From positions 930,001-994,000 of the forward strand of contig NZ_PYAW01000002.1 of the NCBI RefSeq assembly GCF_003014755.1: 64,000 nt of DNA, in the 5' to 3' direction. The notes below the pieces were generated by a model. It searched no databases, was not told the DNA's origin, and was given only the letters and a program-made list of their open reading frames with translations. The position numbers were made by a program, and so were the translations under genes. Of the stretch, positions 50,239-59,688 are shown piece after piece; positions within the stretch are counted from its first letter, which is position 1, and the number at the start of each line of letters is the position of its first letter. The stretch is from Chitinophaga niastensis (lineage in GTDB: Bacteria > Bacteroidota > Bacteroidia > Chitinophagales > Chitinophagaceae).

Positions 50239-52620
50239 ATGTTCAGAAACTATCTCAAAATTGCGTGGCGTAATCTCTGGAGAAACAAGGTGTTTTCATT
50301 TATCAACGTAATGGGCCTGACAGTTGGCCTGACGGCCTGTTTCTTTATCTTTTTATATGTGCATTTTGAGTTGAGCTACGATTCCTTTCATACCAAAGGA
50401 GATCGTATTTATCGTTTAGCCTGTGACGTTAAGACACCCAGTGAAATAATTAAAGGCGGCAGCACGCCCTGGCCATTTGCCCCGAACCTGCAACATGATT
50501 TTCCCGAAGTGGAAGCTTTTACCAGGTTTAGCTTTGCCAACCTGCTGGTGAAAAAAGACAATGTTAGTTTTCAGGAAGAAAACACATTGTTTGCTGATTC
50601 TTCCTTGTTCAGGGTTTTTGATTTTAAGTTGGTAAAAGGTAATCCGCAAACGGCGCTGAAAGAGAAATGCAGTATTGTATTTAGCCGAACTGCAGCTAAG
50701 AAATATTTTGGAGATAAAGATCCCATCGGACAAACACTGCTACTCACAGGCGACTTGCTGCCCTGCACCGTAACAGGTATAATGGAAGATATGCCGGGTA
50801 ACTCGCAGATAAAGGCGGATATGCTGGTGTCAATGTCTACCAACACAGAACGTTTTAATCCTGGTATAGATCAGCAGTGGGGCAATTTTGGCGCTATTAC
50901 TTTTTTGCTGTTAAAGCCGCATACCAATATAGCCGCATTGGAGGCAAAGTTCCCTGACTTCATTGAGCGGCATAATGGTAAAGAGCGAAAGGCGGCACAA
51001 ATGTTTTATACATTATTGCTGGAACCTTTGAAAGAAGTATACCTGCATTCTACACGGGATGGCTTTGAAAGCGGTAGCATCACTAATGTATATATCTTTT
51101 CTGTTATTGCCATATTCATTCTCTTTATTGCCTGTATTAATTTTATTAATCTTACTACTGCCAGGTCAGTAGAACGGGCCAAAGAAATAGGCATCCGCAA
51201 AGTAGTGGGTGCTACCAAAATGGAATTGATCAGGCAGTTTATTGGTGAATGTGTGTTGCTGTGTTTGATCGCCTTTGCATTAACCATCATATTGTTTGCG
51301 GCGTTGTTACCGATGTTTAACCTGCTGGCAGGTAAAACTATCAGTACTGGTATTTTTGAAAATCCCTGGTACATTGTTACGCTGCTGGTGGCGGCCATCG
51401 GCATCGGTTTGCTCGCGGGCTTCTACCCGGCATTGGTGCTGTCATCCTTTAAGCCGGTCACTGTATTAAAAGGACGATTTGCTACCGGTACCAAAGGAAT
51501 TATATTGAGAAAGGGGCTGGTAGTAACACAGTTTGCTATTTCTATAGCCCTGATCATCGGTACTTTGGTGGTATACCTGCAGATGAATTATATGCACAGT
51601 AAAGACCTGGGCTTTAATAAAGCGCAGATGCTGGTGATAGACACACATGGAGATAATGCCAAAGAAGCCTTTAAACAGGCCATTAGTGGTCTTCCCAGGG
51701 TACAATTGGTGGCCACCTCCTCCAGCGTTCCGGGAGCAGCTAATTTCGGCGCTTATTCAGAAATAGAAAATAAACAGGGGGACATGCAGGTAGCTAACCT
51801 CGATCTTTATTCCATAGACTACGACTATCTTAAACAGTACCAGATAAAAGTAGTCGCCGGCCGTGCATTTTCCAGAGATTTTGGAACAGATACTGCGGAG
51901 GCAATGATCATGAATGAAGCGGCTGTAAAATTATTTGGCTATGCTTCTTCCGATGAAGCTATTGGTAAACATTTCCGGCAATGGGGCAGAGACGGGAAAA
52001 TTATAGGCGTAATAAAAAACTTCCATTTCCGGTCCCTGCAGGAAGATATCAAACCGCTCACTATGCGTATCAAACCAAATGAATGTGATATGATATCTGT
52101 GAACGTAGCATCCGGTAATTTATCCGGTACTATTGCAGCAATAGAAGGTAAGTGGAAAGCGCTGCTTCCCAACCGGCCATTTAACTACTATTTCCTGGAT
52201 GAATTTTTTGACAGGCAGTATCGTACAGAGGAAAGATTCGGTAAACTGTTTTTCAATTTTGCAGTACTTGCTATTTTTATTTCCTGTTTGGGTTTACTGG
52301 GATTAGCCTCCTACAGCGCATTGCAGCGCACCCGGGAAATAGGTATCCGCAAAGTAATGGGCGCTTCGGTAAGGGATATTGTAAATCTCTTATCAAAAGA
52401 GTTCTTAAAACTGGTATTTATCTCTTTTCTGATTGCCACACCAGTCGCATGGTATTTTATGCATCAATGGTTGCAGATATTTGCCTACAGGATAAGTATT
52501 ACGTGGTGGGTATTTGCGGCAGCAGGCATTATTGCCTTACTGATTGCAATTGGTACCATCAGCTTTCAGGCAATTAAAGCAGCATTGGCAGATCCGGTGA
52601 AAAGTATGCGGGTGGAATAG
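50239..52620 (+). CDS. FtsX/MacB-type ABC transporter permease
   Basis: A large permease of 793 aa of the MacB_PCD plus double-FtsX architecture. The start MFRNYLKIAWRNLWRNKVFSFINVMGL is the classic family N-terminus with TM1. Periplasmic core domain 1 is at about 60-270, FtsX TM set 1 about 285-430 (ERAKEIGIRKVVGATKMELIRQF), a second periplasmic domain about 450-650 and FtsX set 2 about 665-785 (TREIGIRKVMGASVRDIVNLLSKEF). It has no ATPase gene nearby, which is common in Bacteroidota, where one ATPase may serve several permeases. The role is probably lipid, antibiotic or envelope-stress related; substrate unknown. It is divergent from TonB receptor 2. Confidence 0.95.
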   Translation: MFRNYLKIAWRNLWRNKVFSFINVMGLTVGLTACFFIFLYVHFELSYDSFHTKGDRIYRLACDVKTPSEIIKGGSTPWPFAPNLQHDFPEVEAFTRFSFANLLVKKDNVSFQEENTLFADSSLFRVFDFKLVKGNPQTALKEKCSIVFSRTAAKKYFGDKDPIGQTLLLTGDLLPCTVTGIMEDMPGNSQIKADMLVSMSTNTERFNPGIDQQWGNFGAITFLLLKPHTNIAALEAKFPDFIERHNGKERKAAQMFYTLLLEPLKEVYLHSTRDGFESGSITNVYIFSVIAIFILFIACINFINLTTARSVERAKEIGIRKVVGATKMELIRQFIGECVLLCLIAFALTIILFAALLPMFNLLAGKTISTGIFENPWYIVTLLVAAIGIGLLAGFYPALVLSSFKPVTVLKGRFATGTKGIILRKGLVVTQFAISIALIIGTLVVYLQMNYMHSKDLGFNKAQMLVIDTHGDNAKEAFKQAISGLPRVQLVATSSSVPGAANFGAYSEIENKQGDMQVANLDLYSIDYDYLKQYQIKVVAGRAFSRDFGTDTAEAMIMNEAAVKLFGYASSDEAIGKHFRQWGRDGKIIGVIKNFHFRSLQEDIKPLTMRIKPNECDMISVNVASGNLSGTIAAIEGKWKALLPNRPFNYYFLDEFFDRQYRTEERFGKLFFNFAVLAIFISCLGLLGLASYSALQRTREIGIRKVMGASVRDIVNLLSKEFLKLVFISFLIATPVAWYFMHQWLQIFAYRISITWWVFAAAGIIALLIAIGTISFQAIKAALADPVKSMRVE

Positions 52621-52656
52621 TGTTAAATATAACAATAGGTTAATGTCAATATAACC

Positions 52657-52701
52657 CGCGTTTAAAAAGCTACTGATAGCTTTACAACAAATTTAAACGC
52701 G
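52657..52701. promoter_or_regulatory. Nested inverted repeats immediately before ECF sigma 3
   Basis: Outer arms CGCGTTTAAA (52657-52666) and TTTAAACGCG (52692-52701) enclose an inner stem AAAGCTA (52666-52672) / TAGCTTT (52677-52683). The right outer arm ends 3 nt before the ATG at 52705, so an RNA stem would cover the translation start region. It also lies 37 bp after the permease stop and could end that transcript. Confidence 0.65.
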
Positions 52702-52704
52702 CTG

Positions 52705-53313
52705 ATGAAGGTACTCCCTATGGTTACTGACATGGAACTTATTGCCGGCATTCAGGCTGACTGTGAGGAAAGTTATGAAGCGTTGTATAATAAGTATGCC
52801 AGCCAATTATATGTTTTCACCGCCCATAAATTGCACTCCAGGGAAATAGCAGAGGAACTGGTGCAGGATGTTTTTATTAAATTATGGGAGAAGCGTGCAC
52901 AGCTTGATATTCAGACGAGTGTAACCGGTTATTTATTTAAAATGATGCGGAATGAAATACTACAATATTTCCGTTCTTTTAAAGATAATGAAGTATTTAT
53001 AGAAGAGATGGCAGGATTTGATCTGAATACAAAATCACGTACCGATGATAGTATTCATTTCAAAGAGATGGAAATAAGCCTGAAGGCTATCATAAACGCG
53101 CTACCTCAAAAGTGTCGCGAAATATTTATCATGAGCCGTGACCAGGAGTTAACGGTGAAACAAATTGCAGGAAAACTGGACCTCTCTGATCAAACCGTGA
53201 AGAACCATATTACCAAGGCATTGGCCACACTTCGGAAGGAATTGAAACAAATAACCTATCTTTTCCTTACTGCTTTATTGCTGATAGTGATTTACAGCTA
53301 CTCCCAATATTAA
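52705..53313 (+). CDS. ECF RNA polymerase sigma factor with C-terminal membrane-like helix (locus 3)
   Basis: A sigma factor of 202 aa. Region 2 is at about 22-90 (ESYEALYNKYASQLYVFTAHKLHSREIAEELVQDVFIKLWEKRAQ) and region 4 at about 128-182 (LPQKCREIFIMSRDQELTVKQIAGKLDLSDQTVKNHITKALATLRK). After region 4 the chain continues into IT..LFLTALLLIVIYSYSQY, a hydrophobic stretch of about 17 residues that resembles a transmembrane helix; such a tail is longer than in the other two ECF factors here. Start codon choice is uncertain among 52705, 52720 and 52732. The FecR gene follows at 53402. Confidence 0.92.
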   Translation: MKVLPMVTDMELIAGIQADCEESYEALYNKYASQLYVFTAHKLHSREIAEELVQDVFIKLWEKRAQLDIQTSVTGYLFKMMRNEILQYFRSFKDNEVFIEEMAGFDLNTKSRTDDSIHFKEMEISLKAIINALPQKCREIFIMSRDQELTVKQIAGKLDLSDQTVKNHITKALATLRKELKQITYLFLTALLLIVIYSYSQY

Positions 53314-53401
53314 ATCTCAGATTTATTTTATCTCCCACTAGTACCCCGGACAAAAAATTGCATCTTATATTCTAGCTGCGTAACATATCGTGCTACTTTA
53401 T

Positions 53402-54385
53402 ATGGATCAGGACCACCAGCATCGGATCAAACAATTACTTAAACAATATTTTGATGGTATTGATCATCCGGAAGCAGCAACGCATTTTGAGGAGTGGTAC
53501 CGGCAGTTGTCATTGGATGAATCACTGGATCTTTCACAGGAAGAACTGGATCTGGCATTGGGCCGGATGGCCGAAAATATTCGTGTAAAAAAACAACCGC
53601 GTATGCGGATACTGAACAGGCGTATGCTGATTAATGTGTCTGCTGTAGCGGCTTCTGTGCTGTTGTTGGTAAGTTGTTTGTTGTCATTCAAACAAGGCAC
53701 TTCTTTTTATAACCTATTCCACCCCATTAAAGAAATACAGCTGGCCACACTTGCAGGCCAATCTAAAACGCTTACACTGCCCGATGGAAGTATTATACAC
53801 CTCAACGAAAATGCGGCTGTTACCTACACCAACAGATATGATCATGACGGGAAAAGAGAAATATTTTTATGGGGAGAAGCATTTTTTGAAGTGACAAAAA
53901 ATCCGCAACATCCGTTTATTGTTATTGCCGGAAAAGCGAATATCACTGTACTGGGTACCAGTTTTAATGTGTCCGGTAACCAGGTGGATTCCACGGTGGT
54001 GGTGGCTGTGAGAGATGGCCGCGTGGCATTGCAGGACAGCCGGCATGCAGATAATGCAGCCATGGTACTCTCGGAAGGAGAAGCCGGCATATTAAGTAAG
54101 GAAGGTGCGCTGACACACTATACTTCTTCCAATGTAGCTAACTACCTGAGCTGGATGAATGGTCAGTTGACATTTAACCGGGCTGCACTGAAAGAGGTAG
54201 CGCTTGAACTGGAGCAAATATACCACGTTCCGATACGCCTGCAGGATACATCATTGGAAAAGATCCATTTAACCTTACAGTATCGCAGGACTGATCTGCC
54301 TGCGGTACTGGATTTGATTTGTAATTCACTTAACCTGGAACACACTACGCGCAATGGTGTTGTCTGGATTTCTAACATCCGTTAA
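53402..54385 (+). CDS. FecR-family anti-sigma factor (locus 3)
   Basis: Inner-membrane anti-sigma regulator of 327 aa from the ATG at 53402; a GTG four codons earlier is possible but less likely. The cytosolic part is about 1-75 (IKQLLKQYFDGIDHPEAATHFEEWYRQL), the transmembrane helix about 76-94, the FecR domain about 115-215 (SKTLTLPDGSIIHLNENAAVTY, REIFLWGEAFFEVTKNPQHPF) and DUF4974 at the end (LTFNRAALKEVALELEQIYHVPIRL). The TonB receptor starts 49 bp later. Confidence 0.94.
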   Translation: MDQDHQHRIKQLLKQYFDGIDHPEAATHFEEWYRQLSLDESLDLSQEELDLALGRMAENIRVKKQPRMRILNRRMLINVSAVAASVLLLVSCLLSFKQGTSFYNLFHPIKEIQLATLAGQSKTLTLPDGSIIHLNENAAVTYTNRYDHDGKREIFLWGEAFFEVTKNPQHPFIVIAGKANITVLGTSFNVSGNQVDSTVVVAVRDGRVALQDSRHADNAAMVLSEGEAGILSKEGALTHYTSSNVANYLSWMNGQLTFNRAALKEVALELEQIYHVPIRLQDTSLEKIHLTLQYRRTDLPAVLDLICNSLNLEHTTRNGVVWISNIR

Positions 54386-54387
54386 TA

Positions 54388-54402
54388 GTTAGTATAACTA
54401 AC
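54388..54402. promoter_or_regulatory. Short hairpin between FecR 3 and TonB receptor 3
   Basis: GTTAGT (54388-54393) and ACTAAC (54397-54402) pair around a 3-nt loop just after the FecR stop, with a T-rich tract following. It is a weak counterpart of the stronger hairpins between FecR and SusC in loci 1 and 2. Confidence 0.35.
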
Positions 54403-54434
54403 AATTTTATATTCTTTTTTCTGAAATAAATGTT

Positions 54435-57400
54435 ATGAATTTAAAATTTACTAAAAGGTATTTTTTATTTTGGGGATTCCTATGCCTGGTATGCTCGTTA
54501 TGGCTGCCACAGTTTGCAATAGCGCAAAGTAATAAGGTTATTACCATCAGGTCCACTGCCATTACCATCAGGGAAGCATTGCTGGTAATTGTAAACCAGG
54601 GCGGATTAGGAGTGGCCTATGATGCAGATCTGATACCTGAAAACACCATTGCCATTACGCTGGAACATGTGACAATAGAACAGGCCTTGGAAAAGGTATT
54701 AAATGGTACCAGGCTGAAAGCATTTGTTAGCGCAGATCATACGTTGACGATTAAAAAAAATACACTCCCCCCGGCCATGGGCGTCATAGAAGGAAACATC
54801 TACGACGCCGGAAATAAAGAAGTTTTGCCGGGTGCAGCCGTGATCATTAACGGTAAAGCATACACGACAAACGGAAGTGGACATTATCTGGGACATCTGC
54901 CTCCCGGCACTTATAATCTGGAGGTCCGCTATATTGGTTATCTCACAAAAAAAATATCCGGTATTGTCGTAAAAGAATCTATCTCTGCAACGCTGAATAT
55001 TGGCCTGCAATCATCTTCCACCGCATTGAGAGAAGTAAAGGTAGAAGCAAGAAGGAGAGTAGCCAATGAAATTGCGATGCTGAATGAACGTAGAAATGCA
55101 GCAGTTGTTTCAGACGGTATTTCTGCACAGAATATTGAAAAAACGGCCAGCCTGAATACCACACAGGCATTGCAAAGGGTGACAGGTGTTACGATCACAG
55201 ATGATAAATATGTAGCCATCCGTGGTTTAGGAGATCGTAGTGTAATTGCTGAATTAAATGGTGCCCGGCTTTCGTCTGCTAACCCGGAACGGAGTGCGGT
55301 ACCGCTTGACCTGGTACCGGCGGCATTGCTGGATAATATTACAGTATACAAAACATTGAGCCCTGATCGTCCTGCGGATGCTTCTGCCGGTATTATTGAA
55401 CTCAAAACGAAATCTATTCCGGAAAAACTCATCATGGAGTTTACCGCGCAGGTAGGATACAATTCAAATGTAGGGCTGGGAGGAAAGTATAACAGCTTTT
55501 ATAACAGTGATCCGGGATTTTTCGGACAGAAAGTAAAAGAACATAATCTTTCAAAAGATTTCATCAACCTGGGAAATCAATACCCCGGCGGTTTGGTGCA
55601 GATACAGGATATGTTTATACAGAGCCGTAAAAGCCCTGCTGCTGCAGCGGAGGCTATGCACGTGAGTAACATCATGCAGGGATTTGATCCGGTACTCACC
55701 ACTTCCTATCAGAAAGCAGATCCTAACCAGGTGTATACTGTGTCATTCGGCAACACTTACCGGTTTAAACATGACCGTGCTTTAGGAGTAGTAGTGAACG
55801 CAAATTATTACCAGCGTACAGAAGATATTTATAATGCGCAACGCAACCAGTATAGCCTCTTTCAGGGCGTAGTTACGGGTTCACCGGCAATCTTTGCACC
55901 ACTGCATGTGCCCAATTTTATTACACCGGATTATCCGCGCCTGGGTAAATACCTGAGCTATACAGAGAATACCGGAAAAAAGACGCTGAACTACGGAGGG
56001 TTAATTGGCGTTACTTATCGCTTTAATGCACGTAATGAAATACAAGCCCAGTTCCTCGGCACCAGGGGCGCAGAAGTGGAAGCCAGTAACCTCACCGGCT
56101 CCTGGCAAAATACCGGATTGGTATTTCCTGTGTACAATGTTATCAATCAGCTGCGGCAATCCTATCGTACGTTTGATACTTATAATGTTCAGGGAGAACA
56201 TCAGTTGTTTAATACTACCTGGTCGCCTAAATTAAGTTACAACCTGAGCTCTTCCAAAAGTTCCCAGAATGATCCGGATTTCCGCTCCAGTGATCTCGCT
56301 AACCTGCGCACAGTGCGCTATGCAGACCCCAACGGCGTTGGGATAGGTAGCGATACCTATGCATTTGTAACAGGACTGGTACACGGCGTAAGCGGCAATG
56401 ATGCCAGTATCATTATTGCTGATCCCAACGGGCGGCAGTTCCGTAAACTGGAAGAAAATAATTACAACGCGAAAGTTGACCTGGTACAGTATTTCCGTAT
56501 CGGAAAACAGCAACAGCAATTGAAGTTTGGTGGTAACTATCTGAAACGGGATCGCAGCTTTACAGAGAACATTCTCGGGATACCAGGTACTACTTTAGGT
56601 GGCGGCAATATCCAGGTAATGAACCAGGTAGGAGGTGATATCAATAAAGTGGTGTCTCCTGCTTATATCGGCCTGCAAAATCCATCAAGCTACGATGAAG
56701 AAGGACAGCCCCGCGTAGGTGGTTTCCTGTACCAGATCCGTAAGGCGCCTAATAATTACAACGGCTCCTATGAAACAAGGGCCTTTTATGGTATGCTGGA
56801 TACGAAGCTGACCAGCACTCTGCGCTTTATTGGTGGGGTACGTTTTGAATCTACTGACATCAGCGCACATGTGGATACCGCTAACGTATACACGCCGTTA
56901 AACCTCAATGCATCTTCTGGTTTAAAAGGTAAGGTCAGTTACAACACCAACAGACCCGATACCCGCTATGTGGCCGACTATAAGCCTTATTATTCTTTTA
57001 ACCTGGTGTATTCCCGCTTCAAAAATATGAACCTGCGCCTGGCCTACAGTACTTCGCTGGCCAGACCTGAATTACGGGAGCTGACTAATATCTACGAGTT
57101 TGATCCCTTCCAGTTTGCGGTGATTGGCGGTAATCCTGATCTGAAGAATCAGCTGACCCGGAGCATGGATTTTCGCTGGGAATGGTTTACTGCCCCCGGT
57201 GAAATTTTAGCCGCATCTGTGTTTACCAAATCGATAGAACATCCTTTGCAGCGTGTATTCATTTATAAGTCGCAGGGTAACCAGTCCACCGCCCCTGAAT
57301 TCCCACTGATCATCTACCAGAATGATCCTAACAAAGGGCAGGTACATGGCATAGAACTGGAAGTACGCCGGGATCTGGGTAAACTCTGGCAACCATTGCA

Positions 57401-57869
57401 GCATTTATTTTTCGGTACCAATATTTTGATGGATGTAAGTACGATAGATAAAAATCCGGAACGCCTGGATGCCTCCCGTATCAATGATCGCCGCTCACCG
57501 GCTACCAGCCCGGTGTTTGAACAGGCACCCTATTCTATCAACACTTATATAGATTATGATAACAGCCGTACCGGCACTATTGTTACTGCTAGTTTTAATA
57601 TGGTTGGAGCAAGACTGATACAGGTACAACTGGATGGTACACCGGATTTGTATGATCGGCCGGCTCCCATACTGGACCTGGTTTTCAGCCAGCATTTAGG
57701 TAAACGTTTTCTGCTCAAAGGCTTTGCAAAAAATATACTTGATCCTGCATTTAAGCAGGTGTACACGAATCCCGGTAATAATGGAAAATACCATGGTACC
57801 ACATATATCTATCGCCAGTACAATAAAGGAAGTGAATTTTCATTGGGCCTCACTTATAAATTATTCTAG
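54435..57869 (+). CDS. TonB-dependent receptor with STN domain (locus 3, fasciclin/DUF4397 operon)
   Basis: An outer-membrane receptor of 1144 aa. Signal peptide about 1-31; STN domain about 35-106 (ITIREALLVIVNQGGLGVAYDADLI); CarboxypepD_reg-like domain about 113-195 (NKEVLPGAAVIINGKAYTTNG); plug about 215-335 (QALQRVTGVTITDDKYVAIRGLGDRS, SPDRPADASAGIIELKTKSIPEK); then the barrel, ending FSLGLTYKLF. The plug resembles the FecA/FepA-like class more than classical SusC. FecR coupling is expected from the STN domain. The next gene is a DUF4397-like lipoprotein 4 bp downstream; no SusD is present. The ligand is unknown. Confidence 0.94.
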   Translation: MNLKFTKRYFLFWGFLCLVCSLWLPQFAIAQSNKVITIRSTAITIREALLVIVNQGGLGVAYDADLIPENTIAITLEHVTIEQALEKVLNGTRLKAFVSADHTLTIKKNTLPPAMGVIEGNIYDAGNKEVLPGAAVIINGKAYTTNGSGHYLGHLPPGTYNLEVRYIGYLTKKISGIVVKESISATLNIGLQSSSTALREVKVEARRRVANEIAMLNERRNAAVVSDGISAQNIEKTASLNTTQALQRVTGVTITDDKYVAIRGLGDRSVIAELNGARLSSANPERSAVPLDLVPAALLDNITVYKTLSPDRPADASAGIIELKTKSIPEKLIMEFTAQVGYNSNVGLGGKYNSFYNSDPGFFGQKVKEHNLSKDFINLGNQYPGGLVQIQDMFIQSRKSPAAAAEAMHVSNIMQGFDPVLTTSYQKADPNQVYTVSFGNTYRFKHDRALGVVVNANYYQRTEDIYNAQRNQYSLFQGVVTGSPAIFAPLHVPNFITPDYPRLGKYLSYTENTGKKTLNYGGLIGVTYRFNARNEIQAQFLGTRGAEVEASNLTGSWQNTGLVFPVYNVINQLRQSYRTFDTYNVQGEHQLFNTTWSPKLSYNLSSSKSSQNDPDFRSSDLANLRTVRYADPNGVGIGSDTYAFVTGLVHGVSGNDASIIIADPNGRQFRKLEENNYNAKVDLVQYFRIGKQQQQLKFGGNYLKRDRSFTENILGIPGTTLGGGNIQVMNQVGGDINKVVSPAYIGLQNPSSYDEEGQPRVGGFLYQIRKAPNNYNGSYETRAFYGMLDTKLTSTLRFIGGVRFESTDISAHVDTANVYTPLNLNASSGLKGKVSYNTNRPDTRYVADYKPYYSFNLVYSRFKNMNLRLAYSTSLARPELRELTNIYEFDPFQFAVIGGNPDLKNQLTRSMDFRWEWFTAPGEILAASVFTKSIEHPLQRVFIYKSQGNQSTAPEFPLIIYQNDPNKGQVHGIELEVRRDLGKLWQPLQHLFFGTNILMDVSTIDKNPERLDASRINDRRSPATSPVFEQAPYSINTYIDYDNSRTGTIVTASFNMVGARLIQVQLDGTPDLYDRPAPILDLVFSQHLGKRFLLKGFAKNILDPAFKQVYTNPGNNGKYHGTTYIYRQYNKGSEFSLGLTYKLF

Positions 57870-57873
57870 TACC

Positions 57874-59682
57874 ATGACAAAAATAAAAACGATAACGGTA
57901 CTGCTGTTACTCCTTTCAGGAATGTTATTGAACAGTTGTGTGAAAGATAAAGTTGATAACAGGATACCCTTGCTGGATGTGTCCAATAAGTCGGCATCTG
58001 CTATCCGCCTGTTCAATTTCTCCGGTACCAGTCTGGATGTTACGGTTAATAATATCCCACTTACGGCCTATTCTTCGGGGAATACCGGAAGCGCAGGGCA
58101 AAGTACACAAGTAGGATTATCTGTTTTCCCTACCGGCACATGGCCGAATGCAGATAATGGCAGTCCTTTTACAGTGCCCAACAGCTTACTGGATAAAAGC
58201 GGAAAGATTCACCTGCTGCTGCAACAACGGGCGTCTGATGTTAATTTTCCTTTTTCATTGGACACGATCATTGCCAATGATGTGTTACATCCGCTGGATT
58301 ATTATGTACAGGCAGATGGTACTATCAGGGTGCTGAACAGGGATAATGTGCCGGCCAGCAACGGACAAAATTTTAAAGTACGTATCATCAATCTTGGAAG
58401 AGCAAGGGATGTGTTGGGACTAAATGGTCCGGTATCTTTAACTTATTCAGACGGGAGTAAAGTAAATGATCTGCTCAACAATATTGCGCAGGGAAGTATT
58501 TCGCCTTATGTAGAAATGCCTTATGGTGCTTACCAGTTTAAGCTTTTTGTTTCCGGAGGGATGAGTATTGATCCCACCAAACAATTGGCAGAATTGCCGC
58601 AGCTTCCTAATCAGAATCCCTGTGCTGCCGGTGTGTTATCACAGGAAGGTATTATTAGCCGGGTACGCACATTTAAACCAGGCGGCGTATACAGCATTGT
58701 GATCACACCTAATTTTTTTGAATATTTCTCCTGCGACAAGGCATCCAGATACGGCAGCATTGTTAATTCTTACCGCGTGATTACAGAAGTAGATCCCGGT
58801 GTAAACTACACCTATGCACGCATGCAGGCAGTGAATGCATTGCCTGGCAAACAGGTAACGGTACAGGTAGATGGACAACCAGCAGGCGGTGTACTGGATT
58901 ATATAGGTAATACTGCGCAGGATATGGCACAACATCCTGCATATACTATTTACATCCAGGGTCATCACACGGTACAGGCAACAGATGCACAGGGAACAGT
59001 GCTGGCAACGGCTGATATCAATCTGTATCCTTATGATAACTACACCATCTGGGTATACGAAAAACCAGATGGAAAAACAGACCTGCTTTTTGAATCAAAC
59101 GATATGACAGGAAGCCTGTACAGACCTAACAGTCCTAACAGCCCGGTGCCTGATGATGGTACCGATGGTACTATCCGCAGAACCAGGGATAATTATGCAG
59201 TGCAGACACGCTTTCTCAACCTGAGTCCTGATCTGCCCTATGCCACTTTTACCAATGACCAGCAATTTTTCCTGCCGGTATCGAACAATGGTTCGGATAC
59301 TATCCGCTATCCCAGCGCATATATTGCACAGGCTACCGGAAGGATGCCGGAACGGAATCCTGCTATCATCTACTCACTGGGGCCATACCAGGAATTCTCT
59401 ACACTTGGCGGACAACATTCAGATGGAGGGATCCTGCCCCGCCTGATCCGGGTGTTTAAGTCGGAACCCGGCAACCTGCCGGAGATACCGGGTACTTTGC
59501 TGAGCGGCATTGCCCCGCTGGATGCCACTAAAGCCTATATCAGCAATGCGGCGTTATATACACCCGGTAAACTGCCGTTGGGTGAAAATGGCGTGTATAC
59601 AGTGGCGTTAGTTGGAAAAACATTTGGTAGCAGTGAGCCTGGTGCACATGCACGACTCGTGTTGATTAAACATAACAAGTAA
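57874..59682 (+). CDS. Surface lipoprotein with DUF4397-like repeats
   Basis: A lipoprotein of 602 aa; start at 57874 (an in-frame extension into the preceding gene was rejected), lipobox MLLNSC (Cys22) followed by Val-Lys-Asp. Several beta-sandwich repeats resemble DUF4397: SAIRLFNFSGTSLDVTVNNIPL, FKVRIINLGRARDVLGLNGPV, ARMQAVNALPGKQVTVQVDGQPAGG and TRFLNLSPDLPYATFTNDQ. Gene start is 4 bp after the receptor stop, so the operon is tightly coupled. DUF4397 domains are found on surface proteins of bacteria and archaea, with no proven ligand. The repeat reading is by eye. Confidence 0.82.
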   Translation: MTKIKTITVLLLLLSGMLLNSCVKDKVDNRIPLLDVSNKSASAIRLFNFSGTSLDVTVNNIPLTAYSSGNTGSAGQSTQVGLSVFPTGTWPNADNGSPFTVPNSLLDKSGKIHLLLQQRASDVNFPFSLDTIIANDVLHPLDYYVQADGTIRVLNRDNVPASNGQNFKVRIINLGRARDVLGLNGPVSLTYSDGSKVNDLLNNIAQGSISPYVEMPYGAYQFKLFVSGGMSIDPTKQLAELPQLPNQNPCAAGVLSQEGIISRVRTFKPGGVYSIVITPNFFEYFSCDKASRYGSIVNSYRVITEVDPGVNYTYARMQAVNALPGKQVTVQVDGQPAGGVLDYIGNTAQDMAQHPAYTIYIQGHHTVQATDAQGTVLATADINLYPYDNYTIWVYEKPDGKTDLLFESNDMTGSLYRPNSPNSPVPDDGTDGTIRRTRDNYAVQTRFLNLSPDLPYATFTNDQQFFLPVSNNGSDTIRYPSAYIAQATGRMPERNPAIIYSLGPYQEFSTLGGQHSDGGILPRLIRVFKSEPGNLPEIPGTLLSGIAPLDATKAYISNAALYTPGKLPLGENGVYTVALVGKTFGSSEPGAHARLVLIKHNK

Positions 59683-59688
59683 GCCTAT

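Noticed and set aside
52270..52330. Possible frameshift or fusion in the FtsX permease because of two similar EIGIRKVxGA motifs
   Set aside because: Two FtsX domains are the normal architecture of this permease family in Bacteroidota.
57724..57873. N-terminal extension of the DUF4397-like lipoprotein into the receptor gene
   Set aside because: It would overlap the receptor by about 150 bp in another frame, and the ATG at 57874 gives a perfect lipoprotein signal.
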